Position numbers and translations under genes: made by a program. 6,037 nucleotides of DNA from Acidaminococcaceae bacterium (GTDB taxonomy: Bacteria; Bacillota; Negativicutes; Acidaminococcales; Acidaminococcaceae), in the NCBI GenBank assembly GCA_017443165.1, contig JAFSOW010000144.1:1-6037 (forward strand). The letters are read 5' to 3'. A model generated the notes under the pieces. The model did not search any database. It was not told the origin of the DNA and saw only the letters and a list, made by a program, of their open reading frames with translations. The first letter of the stretch is position 1; every line of letters starts with the position of its first letter. Positions 1 through 6,037 of this stretch are shown here, piece after piece.

Positions 1-5
1 ATAAT
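1..5 (+). promoter_or_regulatory. possible -10 element of the rpsB promoter, cut by the window edge
   Basis: The window opens with ATAAT followed by G. If the base just before the window is T, this would be a perfect TATAAT -10 hexamer. It would place the transcription start near position 12 and give rpsB a leader of about 95-100 bases, a reasonable length for a ribosomal protein operon. The -35 region lies outside the window, so this is inference from five bases only. Confidence 0.25.
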
Positions 6-27
6 GCTTCAAGTGTTTCAATACACA

Positions 28-60
28 CGCAGTCGGATGGGGACTGTCCGTGAAAACGGT
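28..60 (+). promoter_or_regulatory. structured 5' leader of rpsB (candidate)
   Basis: Two adjacent short hairpins can be drawn in the region ahead of rpsB. The first pairs CAGTC (30-34) with GACTG (42-46) around a 7-base G-rich loop. The second pairs CCGT (48-51) with ACGG (56-59) around GAAA, a GNRA-type tetraloop. An alternative fold pairs CGGA (34-37) with TCCG (47-50), so the two states would compete. Ribosomal protein leaders are often bound by their own product, and S2 autoregulation of rpsB-tsf is known in Escherichia coli. Nothing here matches a leader family I can name, and the stems are short, so regulation by S2 is only a suggestion. Confidence 0.3.
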
Positions 61-109
61 GAACCCGAATACAAAGAAGACTGCGGAGGAAAAAACAGGA
101 GGAAAAAAC

Positions 110-859
110 ATGAGCAGTATTATTTCAATGAAACAGTTGCTGGAAGCCGGCGTACATTTTGGTCATCAGACCCGTCGCTGGAATCCCAAAATGGCGAAGT
201 ATATCTTCACCGAACGTAACGGTATCTACATTATCGATCTGCAGAAGACCGTTAAAAAAGTTGACGAAGCTTACAACTTTATCCGCGAAACCGCACAGAA
301 CGGCGGCAGCATTCTGTTTGTCGGCACCAAAAAGCAGGCGCAGGAAGCTATGCGCGAAGAAGCTGTCCGTTGCAACCAGTACTATGTTAATGAACGTTGG
401 CTGGGCGGAACGATGACCAACTTCAAGACCATCCAGAAACGGGTAGCCCGTCTGCGCCAGCTGGAAAAGATGGAAGAAGACGGAACGTTTGAAGTTTTGC
501 CCAAGAAAGAAGTGTTGGGTCTGCGTCATGAAATGGAAAAACTGAACCGGAATCTGGGCGGCATCAAGGAAATGAAAAAGCTGCCGGCGGCTCTGTTTGT
601 AGTAGATCCCCGTAAAGAACACATCGCTGTTCTGGAAGCCCGCAAGCTGAATATTCCCATTGTGGCTACTGTAGATACAAACTGTGATCCGGACGAAGTG
701 GATTACGTAATCCCGGCTAATGATGACGCCATCCGTGCCGTACATTTACTGGCCAGCAAGATGGCTGACGCTGTTCTGGAAGGACGCCAGGGCCAGCAGA
801 CCGCTGAAGCTGAAGCCACCGATGTTCCTGCAGAAGAAACTGCTGCAGAGGCTGAATAA
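110..859 (+). CDS. rpsB: 30S ribosomal protein S2
   Basis: Ribosomal protein S2, a component of the small subunit that sits between head and body and is needed for S1 binding in bacteria that have S1. The 249-residue product is of normal family length. It opens with the S2 N-terminus ([19 protein letters not shown] at 10-28), then FVGTKKQAQ (70-78), the signature around [15 protein letters not shown] (94-108) and the second signature with [19 protein letters not shown] (165-183) and VDTNCDPD (188-195). The C-terminus from about residue 228 is an Ala/Glu-rich acidic tail of the variable kind seen in many S2 proteins. The ATG at 110 is chosen because AGGAGG (97-102) lies 7 bases upstream. The frame stays open 20 codons further up to another ATG at 50, but that stretch is Lys-rich, unlike S2, and contains the ribosome binding site. 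It is probably co-transcribed with tsf, subject to the hairpin between them. Confidence 0.98.
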   Translation: MSSIISMKQLLEAGVHFGHQTRRWNPKMAKYIFTERNGIYIIDLQKTVKKVDEAYNFIRETAQNGGSILFVGTKKQAQEAMREEAVRCNQYYVNERWLGGTMTNFKTIQKRVARLRQLEKMEEDGTFEVLPKKEVLGLRHEMEKLNRNLGGIKEMKKLPAALFVVDPRKEHIAVLEARKLNIPIVATVDTNCDPDEVDYVIPANDDAIRAVHLLASKMADAVLEGRQGQQTAEAEATDVPAEETAAEAE

Positions 860-869
860 TTTTACATCC

Positions 870-888
870 GGTTTTCGGTTCCGAAACC
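870..888 (+). other. small hairpin just after rpsB
   Basis: GGTTTTCG (870-877) can pair with CGAAACC (882-888) with one bulged T and a four-base loop. It is not followed by a T run, so it is not a terminator. It may protect the 3' end of rpsB mRNA or take part in the alternative pairings described for the following hairpin. The stem is real in sequence; its role is unknown. Confidence 0.35.
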
Positions 889-906
889 TTTAGTATGAAG
901 CTCTCG

Positions 907-937
907 AAAGGGAACCCGTCGTGGTTCCCTTTATTTT
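907..937 (+). terminator. hairpin between rpsB and tsf, probable partial terminator or attenuator
   Basis: AAAGGGAACC (907-916) and GGTTCCCTTT (923-932) form a perfect 10-bp stem with a six-base loop CGTCGT. The T run after it is interrupted: counted with the last stem bases it reads TTTATTTTAC. That suggests incomplete termination, lowering tsf transcription relative to rpsB rather than stopping it. No convincing promoter for tsf is seen in the spacer, so read-through is likely needed. Upstream GGTTCC (877-882) and CCTTT (887-891) could each pair with part of the ascending arm and so compete with the stem, but more weakly. Confidence 0.6.
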
Positions 938-950
938 ACTGTAAAATAAA
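930..950. repeat. perfect 21-bp AT-rich palindrome upstream of tsf
   Basis: The arms TTTATTTTAC (930-939) and GTAAAATAAA (941-950) are exact reverse complements around a single central T at 940. The first three bases are shared with the descending arm of the preceding terminator-like stem, so in RNA the two hairpins cannot both form fully. In DNA such symmetry is typical of a dimeric repressor site. In RNA it would be a weak AU hairpin ending 21 bases before the tsf ribosome binding site. I do not recognise it as the box of a named regulator. Confidence 0.5.
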
Positions 951-985
951 CATTAAACTTTTTGAAAATACAGGAGGATTTGAAC

Positions 986-1867
986 ATGGCACAGATTACG
1001 GCTGCAATTGTTAAAGAACTGCGTGAACGTACCGGCGCAGGTATGATGGACTGCAAGAAAGCCCTGGTAGCTACCGAAGGCGATATGGAAAAAGCAATTG
1101 ATTTCCTGCGTGAAAAAGGCCTGTCCCAGGCTGCGAAGAAAGCCGGCCGCGTTGCAGCGGAAGGCGCTGTAGTAGCATATGTTGCCGAAGACGGAAAAAC
1201 CGGAGCAATCGTAGAAGTTAACTGCGAAACCGACTTTGTAGGCAAAAATGAAAACTTCCAGGCGCTGGCAAAATCCATTGCCGAGCTTATTGTAAAAACC
1301 AACCCGGCTGATGTGGACGCCCTGCTGGCTTCCGAACTGGATGGCAAAGCGGTAAAAGATGTTGTTACCGAAGCCATTGCCAAAATCGGTGAAAACATTT
1401 CCGTTCGCCGTTTTGCCCGTTACGAAAGCGCAGAAGGCCAGGTTTACAGCTACATTCACGGTGGCGGAAAAATCGGTGTTTTGGTTGATATGAAAGGCGG
1501 GGACGCTGAACTGGGCAAAGATGTTGCCATGCAGGTTGCTGCTGCCAATCCCCAGTTCTTAAACCGCAATGAAGTTCCGGCTTCCGAACTGGAACATGAA
1601 AAAGAAATTCTGACCGAACAGGCCCGCAATGAAGGCAAACCGGAAAATATCATCGCCAAGATGGTAATCGGCCGTATCAACAAATACTACAAGGAAGTCT
1701 GCCTGGTTGATCAGGAATTTATCCGCGACGGCGACTTAACCATCAGCAAACTTCTGAAATCCAAAAATGCGGATGTTGCCCGTTTCGCCCGCTTCCAGTT
1801 AGGTGAAGGCATTGAAAAGAAGAAAGAAAACTTCGCGGAAGAAGTTGCGGCATTTGTAAATAAATAA
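986..1867 (+). CDS. tsf: translation elongation factor Ts
   Basis: EF-Ts, the cytoplasmic guanine nucleotide exchange factor that releases GDP from EF-Tu so it can reload with GTP and aminoacyl-tRNA. The product has 293 residues, a normal full length. The N-terminal UBA-like helical domain carries the first family signature, [16 protein letters not shown] (12-27). The second signature, [12 protein letters not shown] (77-88), contains the TDFV segment that inserts into EF-Tu near its magnesium site. The core domains follow, with [10 protein letters not shown] (158-167) and [12 protein letters not shown] (181-192). The ATG at 986 is preceded by AGGAGG (972-977) with an 8-base spacer. A TTG eight codons upstream keeps the frame open but would overlap that site. 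The pairing with rpsB is nearly universal in bacteria. An intrinsic terminator follows directly. Confidence 0.98.
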   Translation: MAQITAAIVKELRERTGAGMMDCKKALVATEGDMEKAIDFLREKGLSQAAKKAGRVAAEGAVVAYVAEDGKTGAIVEVNCETDFVGKNENFQALAKSIAELIVKTNPADVDALLASELDGKAVKDVVTEAIAKIGENISVRRFARYESAEGQVYSYIHGGGKIGVLVDMKGGDAELGKDVAMQVAAANPQFLNRNEVPASELEHEKEILTEQARNEGKPENIIAKMVIGRINKYYKEVCLVDQEFIRDGDLTISKLLKSKNADVARFARFQLGEGIEKKKENFAEEVAAFVNK

Positions 1868-1874
1868 TCTGATT

Positions 1875-1909
1875 AAAAAAGACTGCAAACCCGTTGCAGT
1901 CTTTTTTTT
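1875..1909 (+). terminator. intrinsic terminator of the rpsB-tsf unit
   Basis: GACTGCAA (1881-1888) pairs perfectly with TTGCAGTC (1894-1901) around a five-base loop. A run of six A before the stem and eight T after it (1902-1909) extend the pairing and complete a textbook rho-independent terminator. It begins only 7 bases after the tsf stop codon. Confidence 0.93.
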
Positions 1910-1920
1910 AAGCCTACACG

Positions 1921-1949
1921 AAACACAACCAATAATGTTGGTGTTTTTT
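1921..1949 (+). terminator. possible second, weaker terminator hairpin
   Basis: ACCAA (1928-1932) pairs with TTGGT (1938-1942) around TAATG. With one or two bulges the stem extends through the AAACAC bases at 1921-1926, and T6 (1944-1949) follows. It could be a back-up to the strong terminator just upstream. The five-base core stem is weak, so this is tentative. Confidence 0.3.
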
Positions 1950-1983
1950 CACAAATTCAGTGGCTTTTCCTGTGTTCTGCTAT

Positions 1984-2011
1984 TTTTCAAAATCGCAAGA
2001 TGTGGTATAAT
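1984..2011 (+). promoter_or_regulatory. promoter for the pyrH-frr unit (extended -10)
   Basis: TATAAT (2006-2011) is a perfect sigma-70/sigma-A -10 hexamer and is preceded by TGG, giving the extended -10 motif TGnTATAAT. A -35 match is weak: TTTTCA (1984-1989) agrees at four of six positions with a 16-base spacer, which fits a promoter that relies on its extended -10. Transcription would start near 2018 and leave a leader of about 74 bases before pyrH. In that leader GCAAGC (2024-2029) can pair with GTTTGC (2053-2058), a weak six-pair stem with one G-U. The promoter lies just after the tsf terminator, which supports it. Confidence 0.75.
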
Positions 2012-2079
2012 AATTTGAATAGTGCAAGCAAGTATCATCTTTCTGGAATTTAGTTTGCGAATGACTATAAATAAAATAG

Positions 2080-2817
<738 letters not shown>

Positions 2818-2819
2818 TT

Positions 2820-3383
2820 ATGGCTACGATTGAGGAACTCTTAAAACTAAATGAAGAAAAAATGAAAAAAACGATTTCCTATCTGCGTGAGGATCTGGCA
2901 GGCTTGCGGGCAGGCCGGGCAACTCCCGCGCTGCTGAATAAGATCACGGTGGATTATTACGGAACTCCCACACCGATCAACCAGGTTGCCAACATCGGTG
3001 TACCGGAACCCCGGATGATCGTAATCACTCCCTGGGAGAAAACTATGATCAAAGCGATTTCCAAGGCAATCATGACGTCAGACCTGGGGCTGAACCCCAA
3101 CACAGATGGTTCCGTAATTCGTTTAAATCTCCCCCAGCTGACGGAAGAACGCAGAAAAGAGCTTGTAAAAACCGCCAATAAGCGTACGGAAGAAGCCCGT
3201 GTAAGCATCCGTAACATGCGCCGTGATATTATTGAAGGCATCAAAAAGGCTGAAAAGGCGAAAGAAATTACCGAAGATGATTCCAAGGACGGTCAGGATA
3301 AAGCCCAGAAGCTGACTGACAAGATGATGAAAGAGATTGATAAAGTAATCGAAGCAAAAGAAAAAGAGATTATGGAAGTGTAA
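2820..3383 (+). CDS. frr: ribosome recycling factor
   Basis: RRF, which together with EF-G splits the post-termination ribosome into subunits. The product has 187 residues (family about 185) with the expected two parts: a long three-helix bundle built from the two ends and a small beta domain in the middle. Motifs are LRAGRATPALL (29-39), YYGTPTPINQVA (46-57), PWEK (71-74), SDLGLNPNTDG (87-97), RLNLPQLTEERR (101-112) and RNMRRD (131-136) with the conserved arginines of the ribosome-binding face. The start at 2820 is preferred because AGGAGG (2805-2810) then has a 9-base spacer. An in-frame ATG at 2814 would overlap the pyrH stop as ATGA but leave only 3 bases, too close. The C-terminus is rich in Lys and Glu, typical of the final helix. 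Confidence 0.97.
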   Translation: MATIEELLKLNEEKMKKTISYLREDLAGLRAGRATPALLNKITVDYYGTPTPINQVANIGVPEPRMIVITPWEKTMIKAISKAIMTSDLGLNPNTDGSVIRLNLPQLTEERRKELVKTANKRTEEARVSIRNMRRDIIEGIKKAEKAKEITEDDSKDGQDKAQKLTDKMMKEIDKVIEAKEKEIMEV

Positions 3384-3387
3384 CCAG

Positions 3388-3612
3388 ATGCCAGATGTTC
3401 TTGCCCTGCCGCTTTCCGAAGCAATAAAAATGCTGCGGGCTGCCGGTTGGGATTATCAGGTGGTACGTATTTCTTCCGGATACCGGCATGAAAGTAAAGA
3501 TAATTGCCGTATGGAAGAGTATGTTGTCAGACAGCAGGAGCTGGCTGACCATAGAATGCTTTTGAGTACTATTATGAAGAGGAGAAAGGAGGTGCTCGAG
3601 CATGGCTTATAA
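3388..3612 (+). CDS. small protein of unknown function with a PASTA-like start
   Basis: I do not recognise this 74-residue protein as a named family. Its first part, MPDVLALPLSEAIKMLRAAG (1-20), resembles the opening of a PASTA repeat (a PDV, then a helix with EA and a small residue before the first strand), and YQVV (23-26) would be that strand. The later EEYVVRQQELADHRMLLSTIM (43-63) could be the second half of the same fold, with a VxRQ strand and a closing strand. There is no signal peptide or membrane segment, so it is probably cytoplasmic, whereas most PASTA repeats are outside the cell on kinases and penicillin-binding proteins. The start at 3388 lies 4 bases after the frr stop, with only a weak GGAAG upstream, so translational coupling is likely. 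The last 11 bases overlap the ferredoxin gene, and the codons for KEV (68-70 region) contain that gene's ribosome binding site. The position and coupling argue that it is real; the fold is a guess. Confidence 0.72.
   Translation: MPDVLALPLSEAIKMLRAAGWDYQVVRISSGYRHESKDNCRMEEYVVRQQELADHRMLLSTIMKRRKEVLEHGL
3585..3594 (+). promoter_or_regulatory. very strong ribosome binding site of the ferredoxin gene
   Basis: AAAGGAGGTG is complementary over its full length to the usual 3' end of Firmicute 16S rRNA and sits 7 bases before the ATG at 3602. It lies inside the preceding small gene. It decides the ferredoxin start and suggests much higher translation than that of the weakly initiated gene upstream. 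Confidence 0.88.
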
Positions 3613-3778
3613 AATTGATACTGACGCTTGCGTAGGCTGCGGCACTTGTGCCAGCACTTGCCCCGTTGGCGCACCTAAAGAAGACGGTGAAGGCAAATAC
3701 CAGATCACTGCTGACGAATGCGTAGAATGCGGCGCTTGCGCAGCTAACTGCCCGGTTGGCGCTATTTCCCAGGAATAA
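3602..3778 (+). CDS. 2[4Fe-4S] ferredoxin, clostridial type
   Basis: A 58-residue soluble electron carrier expected to hold two low-potential [4Fe-4S] clusters. Two complete CxxCxxCxxxCP motifs are present, with cysteines at 10, 13, 16, 20 and at 40, 43, 46, 50. As in this family, the first three cysteines of one motif and the fourth of the other should ligate each cluster. The motifs are separated by an acidic/polar linker (KEDGEGKYQITADE, 26-39), and the two halves are alike (CVGCGTCASTCPVGA and CVECGACAANCPVGA), showing the internal duplication of the family. There is no insertion in the second motif, unlike the longer Alvin-type ferredoxins. It overlaps the preceding small gene by 11 bases and is followed by a strong terminator. 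Such ferredoxins serve anaerobic redox enzymes such as pyruvate:ferredoxin oxidoreductase; its actual partner cannot be read from this window. Confidence 0.95.
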   Translation: MAYKIDTDACVGCGTCASTCPVGAPKEDGEGKYQITADECVECGACAANCPVGAISQE

Positions 3779-3793
3779 TTTCTTGCGACAAAA

Positions 3794-3835
3794 CTCCCCT
3801 CCTGTTTCTGCAGGAGGGGAGGCACATTTTTCTTT
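3794..3835 (+). terminator. strong intrinsic terminator after the ferredoxin gene
   Basis: CTCCCCTCCTG (3794-3804) and CAGGAGGGGAG (3811-3821) form a perfect, GC-rich 11-bp stem with a six-base loop TTTCTG. A T-rich tail TTTTTCTTT (3827-3835) follows after five bases. The stem is the strongest in the window. It ends the pyrH-frr-small gene-ferredoxin unit and stands only 20 bases before the uppS start. The short gap between stem and T run could lower its efficiency somewhat. Confidence 0.85.
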
Positions 3836-3855
3836 ATGAACAAGGATGTTAATCT

Positions 3856-4641
3856 ATGTTTAACACTTTATTTTTAAAGCCGGTCCGTTCCATGCCTGCC
3901 AAAGTCGCGATGAATGTCGACGGCCTGGATATGAATAATATTCCGGAACATGTGGCAATTATAATGGACGGCAACGGACGCTGGGCCAAAGCCCGCGGCA
4001 AAATCCGTACACAGGGCCATAAAGTTGGCGCTGAAACGCTTAAAACGATTGTACGGGCTGCCGATACGCTGGGAATCAAAGCCATTACAGCGTACGCGTT
4101 TTCTACGGAGAACTGGAAACGTCCTGTAACAGAAGTGCATTTTATCATGGAGTTGTTAAGCCGGTATCTTACCTCCGAAATCGAGGAGTTCAAGGAAAAC
4201 AATGTTCAGGTCCGCTTCATGGGCTCCAGGGAAGGACTGCCTGATATTGTAACAGAAAAGATGGATCACGCCATTGAAGAAACTAAGAATGATACCGGAA
4301 TCATTTTAAATCTGGCAATAAATTACGGAGGGCAGGCAGAAATCCTCCATGCGGTCAAATCCATCGCCCAGCAGGTAGCGGACGGTACGCTGAAGGTTGG
4401 AGACATTGACGCTCCCGTATTTGAAAATAATTTATATTCCAAAGGGCTTCCGTCCCCTGATTTACTGATCAGGACAGGCGGGGACCTGCGGGTCAGCAAC
4501 TTTTTATTATGGCAGATTGCCTATTCAGAAATCTGGACAACTCAGGTCTTCTGGCCTGATTTTACCCCCGATATGCTGGTTGAAGCCATTAAGATGTACC
4601 AGAAGCGGGAACGCCGGTTCGGCGGGCTAGTTCAGAAATAA
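3856..4641 (+). CDS. uppS: undecaprenyl diphosphate synthase (cis-prenyltransferase)
   Basis: UppS condenses eight isopentenyl diphosphates onto farnesyl diphosphate with cis geometry to make the C55 carrier precursor for peptidoglycan and other wall polymers. It is a cytosolic, membrane-associated homodimer. The 261-residue product shows HVAIIMDGNGRWAKARG (32-48) with the catalytic magnesium-binding Asp at 38, AFSTENWKRP (81-90), NLAINYGG (152-159), DLLIRTGGDLRVSNFLLWQ (202-220), the YSEIW-FWPDF segment (223-236) and the final RRFGG (253-257). All key positions are intact. The start at 3856 is supported by AAGGA (3842-3846) with a 9-base spacer. It gives about a dozen extra N-terminal residues relative to the E. 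coli enzyme, and the in-frame ATG at 3892 lacks a visible ribosome binding site. No clear promoter is seen between the terminator and the gene. Confidence 0.97.
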   Translation: MFNTLFLKPVRSMPAKVAMNVDGLDMNNIPEHVAIIMDGNGRWAKARGKIRTQGHKVGAETLKTIVRAADTLGIKAITAYAFSTENWKRPVTEVHFIMELLSRYLTSEIEEFKENNVQVRFMGSREGLPDIVTEKMDHAIEETKNDTGIILNLAINYGGQAEILHAVKSIAQQVADGTLKVGDIDAPVFENNLYSKGLPSPDLLIRTGGDLRVSNFLLWQIAYSEIWTTQVFWPDFTPDMLVEAIKMYQKRERRFGGLVQK

Positions 4642-4659
4642 CGCAAAGGTTGGGTTATT

Positions 4660-5490
4660 TTGTTAAAACGTATTTTAACGGCAATTGTGGGAATTCCGGT
4701 TGCTGTTTTTCTGGTGACAAAGGGCGGTCTCTTTTTTGCTGCCGCTGTTTTTATCCTGGCGTTGGCGGCCTGGCGGGAATACGCCCGGATGGCCGATGCC
4801 AAAGATGTTCATACCTATATTCTGACATCGTTTGTTCCTTCCATGCTGCTGGTTTGTGCAGCAGGTTTCGGCAAAACCGGATATTTCATGCCGATATTGA
4901 CATTTGCTGTGCTGGGCATTTTATTCGAGGGACTTTACCGGCACTGCAATTGCGGTGAACAAAACTGGCCGCTGCACGTTTCCAATTCACTGCTGGCATT
5001 GTTATATGTAGGACTATTATTTGCGCATATTCCCCTGATCCGTGAGTATTCCCCGGAGACTGTGCATTATATGGGAATGGATTTTTCACGGGGTGAGCTT
5101 GCGTTGTGGATGGTGTTGCTGGGTACCTGGGCAAGTGATACATTTGCCTATTTCTTCGGTATTGCTTTCGGAAAACATAAATTCTGTTCCGTAAGTCCGA
5201 AAAAATCAATGGAAGGCGCTCTTGCCGGTTTTGTCTTTGCTTTTGCGGTAACAGGGGGAATTGCGTATCACGGGCTGCATACCGGACTGTTTCCTGCGGT
5301 GTTAGCAGGACTGACTGTAGCTTTTTTCGCCCCAGTGGGAGATTTGATTGAATCCATATTGAAACGATCTTTTGACATTAAAGATTCCGGCAATTTCTTT
5401 CCCGGTCACGGCGGCGTGTTAGACCGTTTTGACAGTTTATTGTTTGCCGTACCTGCAGTATATTATGTTATGAAACTAATGGGTATTTAG
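4660..5490 (+). CDS. cdsA: phosphatidate cytidylyltransferase (CDP-diglyceride synthase)
   Basis: CdsA is an integral membrane enzyme that joins CTP and phosphatidic acid to give CDP-diacylglycerol and diphosphate, the branch point for phosphatidylglycerol, phosphatidylethanolamine and cardiolipin. The 276-residue product is mostly hydrophobic, with segments visible near 5-19, 23-37, 54-70, 76-91, 108-124, 146-168, 187-203, 208-226 and 258-273. The conserved cytosolic parts are WASDTFAYFFGIAFGKHKF (157-175), SPKKSMEG (179-186) and the family signature from Ser232 (SILKR) through KDSGN to PGHGGVLDRFD (248-258). The start is TTG at 4660, preceded by AAAGG (4645-4649) at a 10-base spacer. Its N-terminus MLKRILTAIVGIP is typical of the family. 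It lies 18 bases after uppS, with no terminator between them, so the two are co-transcribed. Confidence 0.96.
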   Translation: MLKRILTAIVGIPVAVFLVTKGGLFFAAAVFILALAAWREYARMADAKDVHTYILTSFVPSMLLVCAAGFGKTGYFMPILTFAVLGILFEGLYRHCNCGEQNWPLHVSNSLLALLYVGLLFAHIPLIREYSPETVHYMGMDFSRGELALWMVLLGTWASDTFAYFFGIAFGKHKFCSVSPKKSMEGALAGFVFAFAVTGGIAYHGLHTGLFPAVLAGLTVAFFAPVGDLIESILKRSFDIKDSGNFFPGHGGVLDRFDSLLFAVPAVYYVMKLMGI

Positions 5491-5506
5491 CATATCGGGG
5501 TCTACA

Positions 5507-6037
5507 ATGAAAAACATTTCTGTATTGGGCAGTACTGGTTCTATTGGCAGGCAAACGCTGGAAGTTGCAGCTGCCAATCCGGAAAAACTGAAGATCCGTG
5601 TGCTGGCGGCAAATTCGAGTGTAAGCCTTATGCTGCGGCAGATTGAGGATTTTCATCCGGATTTTGCGGTTTTAACAGACAAAGAAGCTGCTGTGGAACT
5701 GCGGAGACAATATCGAGGGAAAACGGAGATTTTAAGTGGGCAGGAAGGTTTGATTACTGCCGCCACTTATGAAAACGTGGATACGGTATTGGGCGCTATG
5801 GTCGGTTATGCCGGACTGCGTCCTACACTGGCCGCCATAAAAGCGGGCAAGGATATTGCTCTTGCCAACAAAGAGACACTGGTGGCCGCAGGGCATATTG
5901 TCATGCAGGCCGTAAAAGATAACAAAGTAAATCTGTTACCCGTAGACAGCGAGCACAGCGCTATATTCCAGTCCCTGCGCGGAGGCTATCATCCCTGTCT
6001 TTCCTTTGCCGAAAAGGGAAGGGATACCAGCGAAGTA
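5507..6037 (+). CDS. dxr: 1-deoxy-D-xylulose 5-phosphate reductoisomerase, 5' part only
   Basis: DXR converts 1-deoxy-D-xylulose 5-phosphate to 2-C-methyl-D-erythritol 4-phosphate with NADPH and a divalent metal, the first committed step of the MEP isoprenoid pathway. The window holds 177 codons of a protein usually near 380-400 residues, so the rest lies beyond the right edge. This is a window cut, not a broken gene. The N-terminal Rossmann fold shows VLGSTGSIGRQTLEV (6-20) with the NADPH-binding GSTGSIG. ALANKETLV (118-126) and VDSEHSAIFQ (146-155) follow, the latter with the metal-binding Asp147 and Glu149. The ATG at 5507 has only a short GGGG (5497-5500) as ribosome binding site and lies 16 bases after cdsA. 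The product supplies the precursors that UppS uses. Confidence 0.97.
   Translation, partial: MKNISVLGSTGSIGRQTLEVAAANPEKLKIRVLAANSSVSLMLRQIEDFHPDFAVLTDKEAAVELRRQYRGKTEILSGQEGLITAATYENVDTVLGAMVGYAGLRPTLAAIKAGKDIALANKETLVAAGHIVMQAVKDNKVNLLPVDSEHSAIFQSLRGGYHPCLSFAEKGRDTSEV

Noticed and set aside
50..109. 20-codon N-terminal extension of rpsB from an upstream ATG
   Set aside because: The stretch is unlike S2, contains the AGGAGG site at 97-102, and the ATG at 110 gives the standard S2 N-terminus.
125..745. 206-codon open frame on the - strand inside rpsB
   Set aside because: It lies fully within rpsB, and the product shows no recognisable domain. It is a mirror effect of rpsB codon use.
962..985. 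TTG start eight codons upstream for tsf
   Set aside because: It would place the AGGAGG site inside the gene, and the ATG at 986 gives the conserved MAQITA N-terminus.
3545..3575. promoter for the ferredoxin gene (CTGACC with TATTAT)
   Set aside because: The -35 matches only four of six bases, the spacer is 19, and the start would fall on the ribosome binding site itself. Too weak to list.
3837..3878. 13-codon open frame before and overlapping uppS, a possible leader peptide
   Set aside because: It has no ribosome binding site and no sequence bias, and the uppS site AAGGA lies inside it. Chance is sufficient.
4650..4958. 102-codon + strand frame overlapping the start of cdsA
   Set aside because: It is a shifted reading of cdsA, Cys-rich by chance. 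The cdsA frame carries the family motifs.

Overview
The window is a core bacterial gene cluster read entirely on the + strand. In order it holds rpsB (ribosomal protein S2), tsf (elongation factor Ts), pyrH (UMP kinase), frr (ribosome recycling factor), a small unrecognised gene, a short 2[4Fe-4S] ferredoxin gene, uppS (undecaprenyl diphosphate synthase), cdsA (phosphatidate cytidylyltransferase) and the first 177 codons of dxr (DXP reductoisomerase), which runs off the right edge. The order rpsB-tsf-pyrH-frr-uppS-cdsA-dxr is the one known from Bacillus and many other Firmicutes. Strong AGGAGG-type ribosome binding sites, GTG and TTG starts, a middling base composition and an inserted clostridial-type ferredoxin suggest an anaerobic Firmicute. 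A member of the Negativicutes is a plausible guess, but the sequence alone does not prove it.

Region by region: bases 1-109 look like an untranslated leader for rpsB, with a possible -10 element cut by the window edge and two small hairpins. rpsB (110-859) and tsf (986-1867) are separated by 126 bases that hold a perfect 10-bp stem hairpin with an interrupted T tract, probably a partial terminator. It overlaps a perfect 21-bp AT-rich palindrome. A classic intrinsic terminator follows tsf. A good extended -10 promoter (TATAAT at 2006-2011) then starts a new unit at pyrH. pyrH, frr, the small gene and the ferredoxin gene are packed tightly (gaps of 2 and 4 bases, then an 11-base overlap) and end at a very strong terminator at 3794-3835. 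uppS starts 20 bases after that terminator, and cdsA and dxr follow with gaps of 18 and 16 bases.

Functionally, the first half serves translation (S2, EF-Ts, RRF) and pyrimidine nucleotide supply (UMP to UDP). The last three genes serve the cell envelope and isoprenoids: DXR feeds the MEP pathway, UppS turns isoprenoid units into the undecaprenyl carrier for peptidoglycan, and CdsA makes CDP-diacylglycerol for phospholipids. The parts that differ from the textbook cluster are the small 74-residue gene with a PASTA-like start, the ferredoxin gene coupled to it, the strong terminator that splits the cluster before uppS, and the structured rpsB-tsf spacer. I see no mobile elements, CRISPR arrays, tRNA or rRNA genes, and no pseudogenes. 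No stretch longer than 300 bases lacks a gene. I do not see a new multi-gene system here.
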